Assembly: GCF_007995245.1 (NCBI RefSeq)
Contig: NZ_VCBA01000002.1
Coordinates: forward strand, 372,001-436,000
Direction of reading: 5' to 3'
Length of the DNA stretch: 64,000 bases
Source: Tateyamaria sp. syn59
GTDB taxonomy: Bacteria > Pseudomonadota > Alphaproteobacteria > Rhodobacterales > Rhodobacteraceae
A program made the translations under genes and the position numbers. Positions 27,181 to 36,764 of the stretch are shown one piece after another. The notes beneath the pieces are model-generated. The model searched no databases and had not been told where the DNA came from. It worked only from the letters and a program-made list of their open reading frames with translations. Every line of letters starts with the position of its first letter. The first letter of the stretch is position 1.

Positions 27181-28971
27181 ATGTTCCAGAGCTTTGAGGT
27201 CACTGCACGTCCGGAGCAAGGTCCACCGCGATTGAAGGCGTTGCGCACTGAGCTTAAGGCAGCGGGGTTGGATGGGTTCCTCGTGCCGCGAGCGGATGCG
27301 CATCAGGGTGAGTATGTCTCGGCCCGCGATGAAAGGCTGGCGTGGTTGACCGGGTTTACAGGATCCGCCGGATTCTGTGCGGCTTTGCTGAACGTAGCCG
27401 GAGTGTTCATCGACGGGCGTTACCGCACGCAGGTCAAGGCGCAGGTGGCGTCTGACTATACGCCTGTGCCTTGGCCTGAAACATCGCTGGCCGATTGGTT
27501 GAAAGAGCAGTTGCCGGAGGGGGGCAAGGTTGGCTTTGATCCTTGGCTGCACACGCCCGGCCAGATTGCGCAGGCCGAGGACGGATTGAAGGGCACCGGG
27601 ATCACGCTGGTGCAATGCGAGAACCTCGTGGACCGCGTCTGGGAGGATCAGCCGGGGCCAGCCGCCGAGATGGCCAAGGTCCATCCCTTGGAGTTTGCCG
27701 GGGAAAGCCACGAGGACAAGCGCGCACGTTTGGCGAAGACATTGACCGAGGCCGGGGCGGCGTCCGCCGTGATCACCCTGCCCGACAGCCTGTGCTGGCT
27801 TTTGAACATTCGCGGATCGGACATCCCGCGCAATCCGATCGTGCAGGGCTTTGCCATCCTTCACGCCTCGGACACGGTTGACCTGTTTGTGGACGCGGCC
27901 AAGCTGGTCGAGGTGCGCGATCATCTTGGCGACGATGTGACGTGCTATGCGCCTGACGCCTTCCTTAGCGCGCTTGCTGAACTTGAAGGGCCCGTGCGTC
28001 TCGAAAAGTCTTCAGTCCCGGTGATTGTCGCCGATGCCATCGGAGACCGCGTGCAATGGGGCGATGACCCTTGTGCGCTGCCCAAGGCCTGCAAAAACGA
28101 AGCCGAGATCGCAGGCAGCGCCGAGGCGCATCTGCGCGACGGCGCAGCGGTGGTGGAACTGCTGGCCTGGCTCGATGCGCAAGCCCCCGGCAGCCTGCGC
28201 GAAACGCAAGTTGTCACGCAGCTCGAAACATACCGCCGCCGCGACAACGCTTTGCAGGACATCAGCTTCGAGACCATCGCAGGCACCGGCCCCAACGGTG
28301 CCATCATGCACTACCGCGTGACCGAGGAAACCGACAGCACACTCGAAGACGGGCACCTGATCGTTCTGGACAGCGGTGGTCAGTATCTGGACGGAACAAC
28401 CGACATCACTCGCACGATCCCCATCGGCACGCCGCCCGAGGAAGCGCGCGCTGCATTTACCCTTGTGCTCATGGGCATGATCGGCATGTCACGCCTGATC
28501 TGGCCCAAAGGGCTCGCCGGTCGCGACATCGAAGCCATTGGCCGCGCGCCGCTCTGGTATGCACATCAGGATTTTGACCACGGGCTCGGCCATGGCGTCG
28601 GCGCTTACCTGTCGGTGCATGAAGGACCGCAGCGCCTGAGCCGGGTCAGCACAGTGCCGTTCCAACCCGGCATGATCCTGTCGAATGAACCGGGCTACTA
28701 CCGCGAAGGTGGCTTCGGCATCCGGATCGAGAACCTGATTGTCGTGGAAAAGGCGGAATGCCCACCCGGTGGCGACGCTCACCGCGAGATGCTGTCCTGG
28801 CGCACGCTGACCTTTGCGCCCATCGACCGACGTCTGATTGTGGTGGACATGCTAGATGCGCCTTCGCGCGCGTGGCTGAATGCCTACCATTCTGAAACGC
28901 TTGAGAAAATCGGCCCCCGCGTCTCGGACGACGCGCGCGCTTGGCTAGAGCAGGCCTGCGCCCCACTCTAG
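27181..28971 (+). CDS. Xaa-Pro aminopeptidase (M24B, long form)
   Basis: 596 residues, with two creatinase-like N-terminal domains and a C-terminal pita-bread catalytic domain, the long AMPP form also seen in eukaryotes. The five metal ligands are visible: DSGGQYLDGTTDITRT near 395-410 (two Asp), HGLGHGVGAYLSVHE near 470 (His), SNEPGYY near 500 (Glu) and RIENLIVVE near 515 (Glu). It cleaves N-terminal residues before proline in the cytoplasm. The ribosome site GAAGGTGG precedes the ATG. Confidence 0.93.
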   Translation: MFQSFEVTARPEQGPPRLKALRTELKAAGLDGFLVPRADAHQGEYVSARDERLAWLTGFTGSAGFCAALLNVAGVFIDGRYRTQVKAQVASDYTPVPWPETSLADWLKEQLPEGGKVGFDPWLHTPGQIAQAEDGLKGTGITLVQCENLVDRVWEDQPGPAAEMAKVHPLEFAGESHEDKRARLAKTLTEAGAASAVITLPDSLCWLLNIRGSDIPRNPIVQGFAILHASDTVDLFVDAAKLVEVRDHLGDDVTCYAPDAFLSALAELEGPVRLEKSSVPVIVADAIGDRVQWGDDPCALPKACKNEAEIAGSAEAHLRDGAAVVELLAWLDAQAPGSLRETQVVTQLETYRRRDNALQDISFETIAGTGPNGAIMHYRVTEETDSTLEDGHLIVLDSGGQYLDGTTDITRTIPIGTPPEEARAAFTLVLMGMIGMSRLIWPKGLAGRDIEAIGRAPLWYAHQDFDHGLGHGVGAYLSVHEGPQRLSRVSTVPFQPGMILSNEPGYYREGGFGIRIENLIVVEKAECPPGGDAHREMLSWRTLTFAPIDRRLIVVDMLDAPSRAWLNAYHSETLEKIGPRVSDDARAWLEQACAPL

Positions 28972-29047
28972 CGCTGGCCGGGATGTCATTTCTCTGTTAC
29001 ACCTGCGCTTCATCACGATGGAAATGCAATGAGAAGGAGGCTCGGGC

Positions 29048-29392
29048 ATGGCTGATCACATCAGGATCCGCAAAGCACCCGGCACATGGACTGTGCGCGC
29101 GGGTGGGGCTGTTCTGGGCGAAAGCAGCGATGCGCTCGAGCTGAGCGAGGGCGATTATCCTGCGGTCATCTACTTCCCCCGCGATGACATTGCGATGGCA
29201 TTCCTGGACCGCACCGACAAGACGACGCATTGCCCTCACAAGGGCGATGCCAACTACTATTCGGTGGTCACCAAGTCGCAAACCTTGTCCAATGCCGTCT
29301 GGACCTATGAAGACCCGAAAGAAGACGTGGCCCGGATCAAGGATCACCTCGCCTTTTTCACGTCGAACGGCGTTACGGTCGAAGAGATCTAG
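29048..29392 (+). CDS. DUF427 family protein
   Basis: 114 residues, starting MADHIRIRKAPGTWTVRAGG. The core with YPAVIYFPRDDIAM, KTTHCPHKGDANYYSV and WTYEDP is the DUF427 signature. Function unknown. Its stop codon TAG (29390-29392) overlaps the stop of the opposing ClC gene as a shared CTAG, so the two messages converge with no spacer. Confidence 0.85.
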   Translation: MADHIRIRKAPGTWTVRAGGAVLGESSDALELSEGDYPAVIYFPRDDIAMAFLDRTDKTTHCPHKGDANYYSVVTKSQTLSNAVWTYEDPKEDVARIKDHLAFFTSNGVTVEEI

Positions 29393-31077
29393 CTGTGTTC
29401 TTCGGCTGCCGTGGCAGCCAGTGCGCGGTTGTAGGCTTTTAGCGCATCGACGTGGAACAGCGCGCCCTGCAGTTCGGGCGCGGCGTGTTCACCGGTGAGC
29501 GTCACCACCGGAATGAACCGGACCATGGTGCGGTCAAAGATCGGCATCGCGGCCTCAAGCGTGGCGCCCATATCGACATAAATTCCCTCGCCGATCATCT
29601 CCCAGCAGCGCGCCTCGTCGGCGGCGCGCGGGTCATCGGGTTTGCGCATGACAGAGCCGACGCGGAACATGGCCAGCAGGTAGGCTTGCGGCCCGGCCGC
29701 GAGGTGGACACCGCGCCGCTCAAGCTGCGTGAGAAAGAAGGATCTATCGACAAGGCGCGAGGACAATGCAGTGGACATGGAGACAGCGACCATGACCGCA
29801 AGGCCTGTCTGCCAGTCGCCCGTCAGTTCAAAGACAATCAAGGTGGTCGAAATCGGTGCGCCCAGCACAGCGGCCGCCACGGCCCCCATCCCAGCCAGCG
29901 CGTAGAGCGTGACCGACCCTGAGACATCGGGGAAAATGCCCGTTGCGACCAGCCCGAAGCCTAGCCCCGTCAGCGCCCCGATCATCAGCGAAGGCGAGAA
30001 TACCCCACCGCCCATGCGCCCCGCCATGGTGATGGCGACGGCGGCGGTCTTCATCACGATGAACACCATTACCTCGTTCAGCGCCAACTGCCCTGTTAGG
30101 GCAAGCGATGTCGTTTCGTACCCGACGCCGATGATATGGGGATAGAAGATCGCCATGGCCCCCAGAAGCGCGCCCGCCACCGCAGGGCGCAGCCAGCGCG
30201 GCATGCCCGTACGGGCCTGGAAGGCAGAGCCCATGTCGTCGGTCCAGAAAATGGCCCGCATCAGCACGACAGCGACCAGCCCACAGAGAAGCCCCAGCAG
30301 CAGGAAGGCAGGTAATTCTTGGTAAAACACCAACTCGTTGGTTTCCGGCGCCATGAATTCGGTCACATCGCCAAATTCGAGCCGGTTGATGACTGTCCCT
30401 GCAACACTGGCGATGACGATGGGGGCAAAGGCGTGAACGGCAAAGTGGCGAAGCACGACCTCGAGCGCGAAGAGCGCGCCAGCTATGGGCGCGTTGAAGC
30501 TGGCCGATACGGCGGCGGCCACAGCACAGCCCAGCAGGTCGCGGCCTGTGACGCCATCCGCCTTGATCCAGCGGCAGACCTTGGTCGAGATGACGGCGGC
30601 CATGTGGACCACAGGTCCCTCGCGTCCGGTTGAGCCGCCGGTCGACAATGTGATGAAACTAGCAAAGGCCGAGGCGACGCCAGCGCGCGTGCCCACCTGT
30701 CCATCGCGCAACGCCGCCCCCTCGATCACATCCGCAACACTGCGGGCGACGCCGTCTTTGGTGAAGTTGTGCAGGATCAGACCCGTCACCAACCCGCCGA
30801 CAATGGGGATGACCAGGATCCAATACCACGGCAGGGATGACGCGACGGTGTGCAGATATTGCACATCTTCGGTCCCGTAGAGAAACGCTTGCAGCGCCTC
30901 GATCCCCTTGCGGAAAAACAGTGCGGCAAAGCCCGCCGCGATCCCGATGGCAAGCGCGATGAACCAGAACTGCACCTGACTGGGCCCGCGATGGCGCAGC
31001 ACCTGCCAGCCGCCCTTGCACGCGGTGACCGCGAGGTCGAGTTGCTGGGACAGGATGGATCGGTCGGGGGCGGACAT
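29389..31077 (-). CDS. ClC-type chloride channel/transporter
   Basis: 562 residues with about 10 to 12 membrane helices. The gating-glutamate motif is intact (GGSTGREGP near 150), and the GxFxP motif appears as GGGVFSPSL near 365. The first anion-site motif, normally GSGIPE, is not recognisable: the equivalent stretch reads KDGVARSVADVIEGA near 112. A soluble C-terminal part of about 120 residues follows, in the place of CBS domains but not clearly one. Anion specificity is open. Confidence 0.88.
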   Translation of the reverse strand: MSAPDRSILSQQLDLAVTACKGGWQVLRHRGPSQVQFWFIALAIGIAAGFAALFFRKGIEALQAFLYGTEDVQYLHTVASSLPWYWILVIPIVGGLVTGLILHNFTKDGVARSVADVIEGAALRDGQVGTRAGVASAFASFITLSTGGSTGREGPVVHMAAVISTKVCRWIKADGVTGRDLLGCAVAAAVSASFNAPIAGALFALEVVLRHFAVHAFAPIVIASVAGTVINRLEFGDVTEFMAPETNELVFYQELPAFLLLGLLCGLVAVVLMRAIFWTDDMGSAFQARTGMPRWLRPAVAGALLGAMAIFYPHIIGVGYETTSLALTGQLALNEVMVFIVMKTAAVAITMAGRMGGGVFSPSLMIGALTGLGFGLVATGIFPDVSGSVTLYALAGMGAVAAAVLGAPISTTLIVFELTGDWQTGLAVMVAVSMSTALSSRLVDRSFFLTQLERRGVHLAAGPQAYLLAMFRVGSVMRKPDDPRAADEARCWEMIGEGIYVDMGATLEAAMPIFDRTMVRFIPVVTLTGEHAAPELQGALFHVDALKAYNRALAATAAEEHS

Positions 31078-31174
31078 GGGGACCGGGCTGCAAAAAACTG
31101 TGGCTGTCCAAGGGTTACGCCGATTGCCGCGGTCGCGAAAGCCCCCGTGGTGTCACAGAGCCGCGATTGTGGCC

Positions 31175-32824
31175 CTAACCGCTCAAAAGCGCGCGTGCAG
31201 CGCCGCGCGCCTCATCAGTGATGGTATCACCGGCCAGCATCCGCGCGATTTCATCGACGCGGTCAGGGTCGGCCAGTGGCACGACTTGCGAAGTGGTCAT
31301 TCCTTTCGTCACTTTCTTTTCTACCCGCCAATGGTGCGCGCCAAGGGCGGCCACCTGGGGCGAGTGCGTGACGACCAGAACCTGCCCGGACGCGGCGATC
31401 TGGCTGAGGCGACGGCCAACTGCGTCAGCCGTGGCCCCACCAACACCTCTGTCGATCTCGTCAAAGATCATGGTCAGGCCCGTCTGTTCCCGCGTCAGGC
31501 ACACCTTCAGGGCCAGCAAAAAGCGGCTGAGTTCGCCTCCGGAGGCGATCTTGTTCAACTGGCCCGCCGGCGCGCCGGGGTTCGTGGCGACCGTGAAGGC
31601 AACCGCATCACGGCCATCTGGGCCAGGGTCGTCATCGGTGATCTGGGTCTCGAACACCGCCCGCTCCATCTTGAGCGGGGCCAGTTCGGCCATCACGGCC
31701 TTGTCGAGCGTCTTGGCCGATTTACGCCGCGCCGCACTCAGCTTGTCGGCAGCGGTGTCATATGCGCTTTGGGCTGCTTTCAACTCCGACCGCAAGCGCC
31801 CGAGGTCGGCGTCGCCTGCGTCAAGCGCCGAAAGTTTGCTTCGCAGATCCTCAGCAAAGGCGGCCAATTCGTCAGGGGCAACATCATGCTTGCGGGCAAG
31901 GCCGCGAATGGCAAACAGCCGTTCTTCGGTATCCTCAAGTTCCGACGGGTTGAAGGTCAGGGTCTCGAGTGCCGAAACGATGCCATCAGTCGCCTCGTCC
32001 AACTCGACCATCGCGCGGGACAAGGCAGCCAACGGTGCGTCAAGCTGGCCCTCGGCGCTGTCAGCCACGCCGTCCAACCAGCGGATCGCATCACTTACCG
32101 CCCCTTCGGCACCGTCGTGACCAAGCACCTGGTGGGCGCGCTGCACATCCTCGCGGATCCGCTCCGCCCCCTGCATCAGACGGCGCTTGGTATCGAGCTC
32201 CGCGTCCTCACCCGGCTGGGGATCCAAAGCGTCGAGCTCAGCCACCGCGTGGCGCAGAAATTCTTCCTCTTCGCGAATGGCCGCCATCGCAGCTTCTGCT
32301 GCGGCCAATGCCTTTTTAGCCTGCCCAACGGCGCGCCATGTCTTGCGCGTCTTGTCACGGGCAGCGTCAAGTCCGGCAAAATCGTCAAGGATCGCGCGGT
32401 GCCCGCGCGGGTTCAATAGACCCCGGTCATCGTGCTGGCCGTGCAATTCGATCAGCGTATCGGACAGCGCACGCAGCACCTCGCCCGAACAGCGACGGTC
32501 ATTCACCCAAGCCGTCTTGCGTCCATCGGCGGTGTTCACGCGGCGCAGGATCAGCTCGTCATCTGCAGGCAGGCCCGCCGCATCCAACACGGCACGCGCT
32601 GGATGGTCATCGGTGAGGTCGAACCACGCCGTCACCTCGCCCTGTGCCGCGCCCTGCCGCACCAGATCGGCCCGCCCGCGCCAACCAAGAACAAAGCCCA
32701 GACTGTCCAGAAGGATCGACTTGCCCGCACCCGTTTCGCCGGTCAGCACGTGGAGACCAGGCTGGAATTGAAGCTCCAACCGGTCGATGATCAGCATGTC
32801 GGATATGTCCAACCCGCGCAGCAT
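31175..32824 (-). CDS. recN: DNA repair protein RecN
   Basis: 549 residues, an SMC-like ATPase for double-strand break repair. The N-terminal head starts MLRGLDISDMLIIDRLEL with Walker A in LTGETGAGKSILLDSLGF near 35. A coiled-coil middle follows, and the C-terminal head has KIASGGELSRFLLALK (signature) and IFDEIDRGVGG (Walker B). bamD lies 40 bases upstream on the same strand, so they may be cotranscribed behind lpxC. Confidence 0.96.
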   Translation of the reverse strand: MLRGLDISDMLIIDRLELQFQPGLHVLTGETGAGKSILLDSLGFVLGWRGRADLVRQGAAQGEVTAWFDLTDDHPARAVLDAAGLPADDELILRRVNTADGRKTAWVNDRRCSGEVLRALSDTLIELHGQHDDRGLLNPRGHRAILDDFAGLDAARDKTRKTWRAVGQAKKALAAAEAAMAAIREEEEFLRHAVAELDALDPQPGEDAELDTKRRLMQGAERIREDVQRAHQVLGHDGAEGAVSDAIRWLDGVADSAEGQLDAPLAALSRAMVELDEATDGIVSALETLTFNPSELEDTEERLFAIRGLARKHDVAPDELAAFAEDLRSKLSALDAGDADLGRLRSELKAAQSAYDTAADKLSAARRKSAKTLDKAVMAELAPLKMERAVFETQITDDDPGPDGRDAVAFTVATNPGAPAGQLNKIASGGELSRFLLALKVCLTREQTGLTMIFDEIDRGVGGATADAVGRRLSQIAASGQVLVVTHSPQVAALGAHHWRVEKKVTKGMTTSQVVPLADPDRVDEIARMLAGDTITDEARGAARALLSG

Positions 32825-32864
32825 CAGCAGACCCCAGTGGCGCGCGGCGGACCGCGCCGGTTGA

Positions 32865-33734
32865 TCAGAGCCACCGGCCCCGGATCATCTGACGGTAAAT
32901 CTCGGACAGCCAGTTGTTGCCGCGTGGGTTGGGTTCAAGCCCCTGTCCGGTCAGCAGATTGAAGCTGTCCTGATACCACTCCGTCGACTGGTAGTTATAC
33001 CCCAGAATGGCACCAGCGGTCTGCGCCTCGTCGGTCAGGCCAAGCGACAGGTAGGATTCGACCAAACGGTGCAGCGCCTCGGGTGTGTGCGTGGTGGTCT
33101 GGAAATCCTCGACCACGACCCGGAACCGGTTGATCGCAGCGGCGAAGTTGTCGCGACGCAGGTAAAAGCGCCCGATCTCCATTTCCTTGCCAGCGAGGTG
33201 ATCGAAGGCGAGGTCAAACTTCAGAATGGAGGACTTGGCGTATTCGCTGTCGGGATAGCGCTCGATCACCTCGCGCAGGGATTGCAGCGCCTGAAAGGTC
33301 AGGCCCTGGTCGCGGCCAACCTCGTCGATCTGATCATAGTAGCTGAGCGCAAGCAGGTACTGAGCGTAGGCGGCATCGTCATCATCGGGGTAAAAGTCGA
33401 TAAACCGTTGCGCCGAAGACCGGCTGTTGGGGTAGTCCCGATCCCGGTGATAGGCAAAGGCCTGCATGATCAATGCACGGCGGGCCCAGTCGGAATAGGG
33501 ATAAAGCCGCTCAATCTCTCCAAAATAAAAGGCGGCGTCGGTCAGGTCGCCCTGCTCTAGCTCGAACTCACCACGCTCAAAGATCTGTTCGGCAGAAAAC
33601 GTCTCAAGCGGGACGTCCTGGCGGTTAAAGAAGCCGCCTGTGGTTGGACGCCCGTCATTGCCGCCGCACGCCGCCAAAAACGCCGTTGTGGTTATCACTG
33701 CTGCAAGACGCGCGATGGAGTTTCCGCGGATCAT
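32865..33734 (-). CDS. bamD: Outer-membrane assembly lipoprotein BamD
   Basis: 289 residues, essential partner of BamA in folding outer-membrane proteins. The lipoprotein signal ends in LAAC (MIRGNSIARLAAVITTTAFLAAC). Tetratricopeptide-like repeats follow: FERGEFELEQGDLTDAAFYFGEIERLYPYSDW near 50 in pieces, and DSEYAKSSILKFDLAFDHLAGKE near 160. Located between lpxC and recN on the same strand. Start ATG at 33734. Confidence 0.94.
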   Translation of the reverse strand: MIRGNSIARLAAVITTTAFLAACGGNDGRPTTGGFFNRQDVPLETFSAEQIFERGEFELEQGDLTDAAFYFGEIERLYPYSDWARRALIMQAFAYHRDRDYPNSRSSAQRFIDFYPDDDDAAYAQYLLALSYYDQIDEVGRDQGLTFQALQSLREVIERYPDSEYAKSSILKFDLAFDHLAGKEMEIGRFYLRRDNFAAAINRFRVVVEDFQTTTHTPEALHRLVESYLSLGLTDEAQTAGAILGYNYQSTEWYQDSFNLLTGQGLEPNPRGNNWLSEIYRQMIRGRWL

Positions 33735-33841
33735 CCCTTGCCACCCCTAAATGCTTTGGCACCGCCCATTTCGGGCTGTTTGCTCGTCTCTAGCACAAAG
33801 TTTTCGTGGGGTGAAATGACGATTTACCGCTCAGGCGCCGT

Positions 33842-34765
33842 TCAGGCGACTTCGGGAATTTCGTCCCAGACCAGGCCCGCGCCAGGCAGGCGCGCCGTCA
33901 TCTCGGGATCGCATGTGACCATGCGAACCGCATCAGGCGTGGCGAAAAGTTCGCGCAGCAACTGGTTGGTCATGGTGTGGCCTGCACGGATGCCGGTGTA
34001 GTGCCCGATCAGGGGCGCACCGGCGAGCGCCAGATCGCCCAAGGCATCAAGCATCTTGTGGCGCACAGGCTCGTCCGCGTGACGCAAGCCGCCAGGGCTG
34101 GACACGCGGTCGCCATCAAACACAACGGCGTTCACGCCGGGTGCGCCGCCCAAAGCCAGGCCGTTGGCCTGCATGTTTTTGACATCGTCCTTGCGGCAGA
34201 ATGTCCGGCTGTCGCTCAACTCACGCGCAAAGCTGCCGTTTGCCATGTTCAGCGACTTCGACTGGCGCCCGATAGCCGGGTCAGCAAAGTCGATGTGGAA
34301 GTCGATACGCATCTCTTTCGCAGGTGCGATGCTGGCAGACGCATCATCTTGTGTAACAGTCACCGTCTTGAGCACCTCAAGCGCGCGCACACGGGCTGGC
34401 AAACGGCGCAAGCCGCGCTGCATGATACCCCGCACGAATGGCAGGGCAGACCCGTCGACAATCGGAACCTCCGGGCCGTCGATCTCGATCAGCGCGTTGT
34501 GCACGCCGCAGCCCGCGATGGCTGCCATGATATGTTCAACGGTGCCCACAGACACGCCAGCGTCGTTGACAAGCGTCGTGCACAGTGGCGACTGATGGAC
34601 GGCATCGTAGCGCGCCGGGATCAGCGCATCGCGATCAGTGATGTCAGTGCGGCGGAACCAGATGCCATGTTCGGCCATGGCGGGGCGGATCGTCAGACGC
34701 GCAGACTTGCCGGAATGCAGTCCGCATCCGGTAAACACCACAGATCCTTTGACAGTTGTTTGCAC
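33842..34765 (-). CDS. lpxC: UDP-3-O-acyl-N-acetylglucosamine deacetylase
   Basis: Zinc enzyme of the first committed step of lipid A synthesis, in the cytoplasm. The zinc ligands are in TVEHIMAAIAGCG and in HKMLDALGDLALAG with a following HYTG. I choose the GTG at 34765, giving VQTTVKGSVVFTGCGLHSGK, because LpxC proteins of this order start with MQTT; this yields 307 residues, the usual length. An ATG at 34855 would add 30 residues without homology. A terminator after ftsZ (34905-34938) separates it from the division operon, so it should have its own promoter just before. Confidence 0.93.
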   Translation of the reverse strand: MQTTVKGSVVFTGCGLHSGKSARLTIRPAMAEHGIWFRRTDITDRDALIPARYDAVHQSPLCTTLVNDAGVSVGTVEHIMAAIAGCGVHNALIEIDGPEVPIVDGSALPFVRGIMQRGLRRLPARVRALEVLKTVTVTQDDASASIAPAKEMRIDFHIDFADPAIGRQSKSLNMANGSFARELSDSRTFCRKDDVKNMQANGLALGGAPGVNAVVFDGDRVSSPGGLRHADEPVRHKMLDALGDLALAGAPLIGHYTGIRAGHTMTNQLLRELFATPDAVRMVTCDPEMTARLPGAGLVWDEIPEVA

Positions 34766-34904
34766 GGGCCCCACCCATATTGTTGTTGTGTCATCACAGC
34801 TAAGGGTGCGCAGGGCAACACACAACTCACTCTTTGCAACGGTCTGAAACATCATTGTAACAGATGCGCAGCAAGACGCTCGACCGCCCGTAAGCCTCTG
34901 TTAT

Positions 34905-34938
34905 ATAGAAATAAAAGAGGCCGCTCAAAGGCGGCCTC
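34905..34938 (-). terminator. Intrinsic terminator after ftsZ
   Basis: On the minus strand GAGGCCGC (34938-34931), loop CTTTGA, then GCGGCCTC (34924-34917), an 8-bp perfect stem, followed at once by TTTTATTTCT. It begins about 20 bases after the ftsZ stop. This is a textbook rho-independent terminator and ends the division operon. Confidence 0.9.
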
Positions 34939-34960
34939 CGCGCTGGTTTGTGACCAGAAT

Positions 34961-36592
34961 TCAGTTCGCTTGACGTCTCAGGAAGGCTGGGATTTCAATC
35001 CGCTCCTGATCGGGGTCGGCCACGTCCGCCGGACGCGGGGCCGGTGCGGGCGCTGGTGCGGCACCACGGGTCTGGACTGGAGGTTGCTGACGCGCGGGGC
35101 GTTCGGCAGCAGGCGCACCTTCGTTGGTGCCGGTCATCCGATTGATCAGCGAGTTGATGCCAAAGCGCGGCTTCTCGGCGGACGCTGCCGGTGCGGCCTG
35201 CTGCGGTGCAGGTGCTGCGGCAGGCGCGGCCTTTTGTGTCGCGGCGCGAAGACGGGCCAACGCCTCGGGCGATGGTGTCCCTGGTGCAGGTGCACGCGGC
35301 GCAACGAACTCTTCTGCGGCGGGCAATTCCGGCTCCGGGCGCGGCTCAAACGCGGCCACTTGCGGCTGGTAAGCGGGCGGCGGCAGGTCATCGTCTGCAA
35401 CGGCGGGCGCCTCATCGGCAAACATATCATCCGAGGTATCATGCGTCGCGGCGGGTGCTTCCATCTCCTGGAAAAGCGACGGCTCTTCTGCGGCGGCAGC
35501 GACCGGCGCAGGTGCTGGTTCCGGCATGGGCTCAGGCGCAGCGGTGGCAGGTGCCTCAGTCGCAGTGCTTTGCGGCAGCGGCGCGGCCATGGAGCGGCGC
35601 GGCACCGGAATGTCGGTCTGCACGTCCGTGGCGTCGATCCCGGTGGCAACGACGCTCACGCGCATCATGCCTTCCATCGCGGTATCCAAGGTCGATCCGA
35701 CGATGATGTTTGCATCCGGGTCAACCTCCTCGCGGATGCGGTTGGCGGCCTCGTCCAGTTCGAACAGGGTCAGGTCGTGCGCGCCTGTGATGTTGATCAG
35801 CACACCCTTGGCGCCGCGCAGGGAAATCTCGTCCAGCAGCGGGTTGGCAATGGCCTTCTCGGCCGCCTGGATCGCGCGATCTTCACCGTCCGCCTCGCCC
35901 GTGCCCATCATGGCCTTGCCCATCTCATCCATCACGGCACGCACGTCCGCAAAGTCGAGGTTGATCAGACCCGGGCGGACCATCAGGTCGGTGACGCCTT
36001 TGACGCCCTGATACAGCACGTCGTCGGCCATCGAGAACGCCTCGGTAAAGGTCGTCTTTTCGTTGGCAAGGCGGAACAGGTTCTGGTTCGGGATGATGAT
36101 CAGCGTATCGACCATCTTTTGTAGGCTGTCGACACCGTCTTCGGCCTGACGCATCCGCTTGGCGCCTTCGAACTGGAAGGGCTTGGTTACAACACCAACG
36201 GTCAGAACCCCCAACTCACGCGCGGCTTGTGCGATAATTGGCGCAGCGCCTGTGCCAGTGCCGCCGCCCATACCGGCGGTGATGAAGCACATGTGAGCAC
36301 CAGCAAGGTGGTCCACGATCTGTTCGATTGATTCTTCGGCTGCAGCGGCACCGACACTGGCCCGTGCACCGGCGCCAAGTCCTTCGGTCACCTTGATGCC
36401 CAACTGGACCCGGTTCGTCGCAGCGGACTGTTGCAGCGCCTGAGCATCCGTGTTGGCGACGACGAAATCGACGCCATCCAGTTGTTTTTCAATCATGTTA
36501 TTGACGGCATTGCCCCCTGCGCCACCAACACCAAACACGGTGATGCGCGGTTTCAGCTCGTCATGTCCGGGCATGGAGAGGTTCAAGGTCAT
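34961..36592 (-). CDS. ftsZ: Cell division protein FtsZ
   Basis: 543 residues from the ATG at 36592 ([21 protein letters not shown]). Tubulin-like GTPase that forms the division ring. The GTP signature is GGGTGTG (109-115). The linker after about residue 320 is long and rich in Ala and Pro, as in many alphaproteobacteria. The conserved C-terminal peptide, which binds FtsA and others, is near the end ([10 protein letters not shown]). A 27-residue longer frame to 36673 is not supported. The gene is last in the division run and followed by a terminator. Confidence 0.96.
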   Translation of the reverse strand: MTLNLSMPGHDELKPRITVFGVGGAGGNAVNNMIEKQLDGVDFVVANTDAQALQQSAATNRVQLGIKVTEGLGAGARASVGAAAAEESIEQIVDHLAGAHMCFITAGMGGGTGTGAAPIIAQAARELGVLTVGVVTKPFQFEGAKRMRQAEDGVDSLQKMVDTLIIIPNQNLFRLANEKTTFTEAFSMADDVLYQGVKGVTDLMVRPGLINLDFADVRAVMDEMGKAMMGTGEADGEDRAIQAAEKAIANPLLDEISLRGAKGVLINITGAHDLTLFELDEAANRIREEVDPDANIIVGSTLDTAMEGMMRVSVVATGIDATDVQTDIPVPRRSMAAPLPQSTATEAPATAAPEPMPEPAPAPVAAAAEEPSLFQEMEAPAATHDTSDDMFADEAPAVADDDLPPPAYQPQVAAFEPRPEPELPAAEEFVAPRAPAPGTPSPEALARLRAATQKAAPAAAPAPQQAAPAASAEKPRFGINSLINRMTGTNEGAPAAERPARQQPPVQTRGAAPAPAPAPRPADVADPDQERIEIPAFLRRQAN

Positions 36593-36764
36593 AGTCAGGT
36601 CCGCCTGTCTGTTGCCGCATTCGCGGGTGTTTTTGTGCCTAAATTTTTCCAACCGTAGCGTTTCAGGGGTCAAACGTCACCCATTAATCGCAAAAACACC
36701 GCAAAATATGGGCGAATTCTCGCTGTTTTTTACCGGATGTCCGCATCGACACCAGATGTCGCTA

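Noticed and set aside
33977-36124. A 715-codon plus-strand open frame, among the longest in the window
   Set aside because: Antisense to lpxC and ftsZ. The low-complexity Gly/Arg/Cys runs come from the Ala/Pro-rich FtsZ linker on the other strand.
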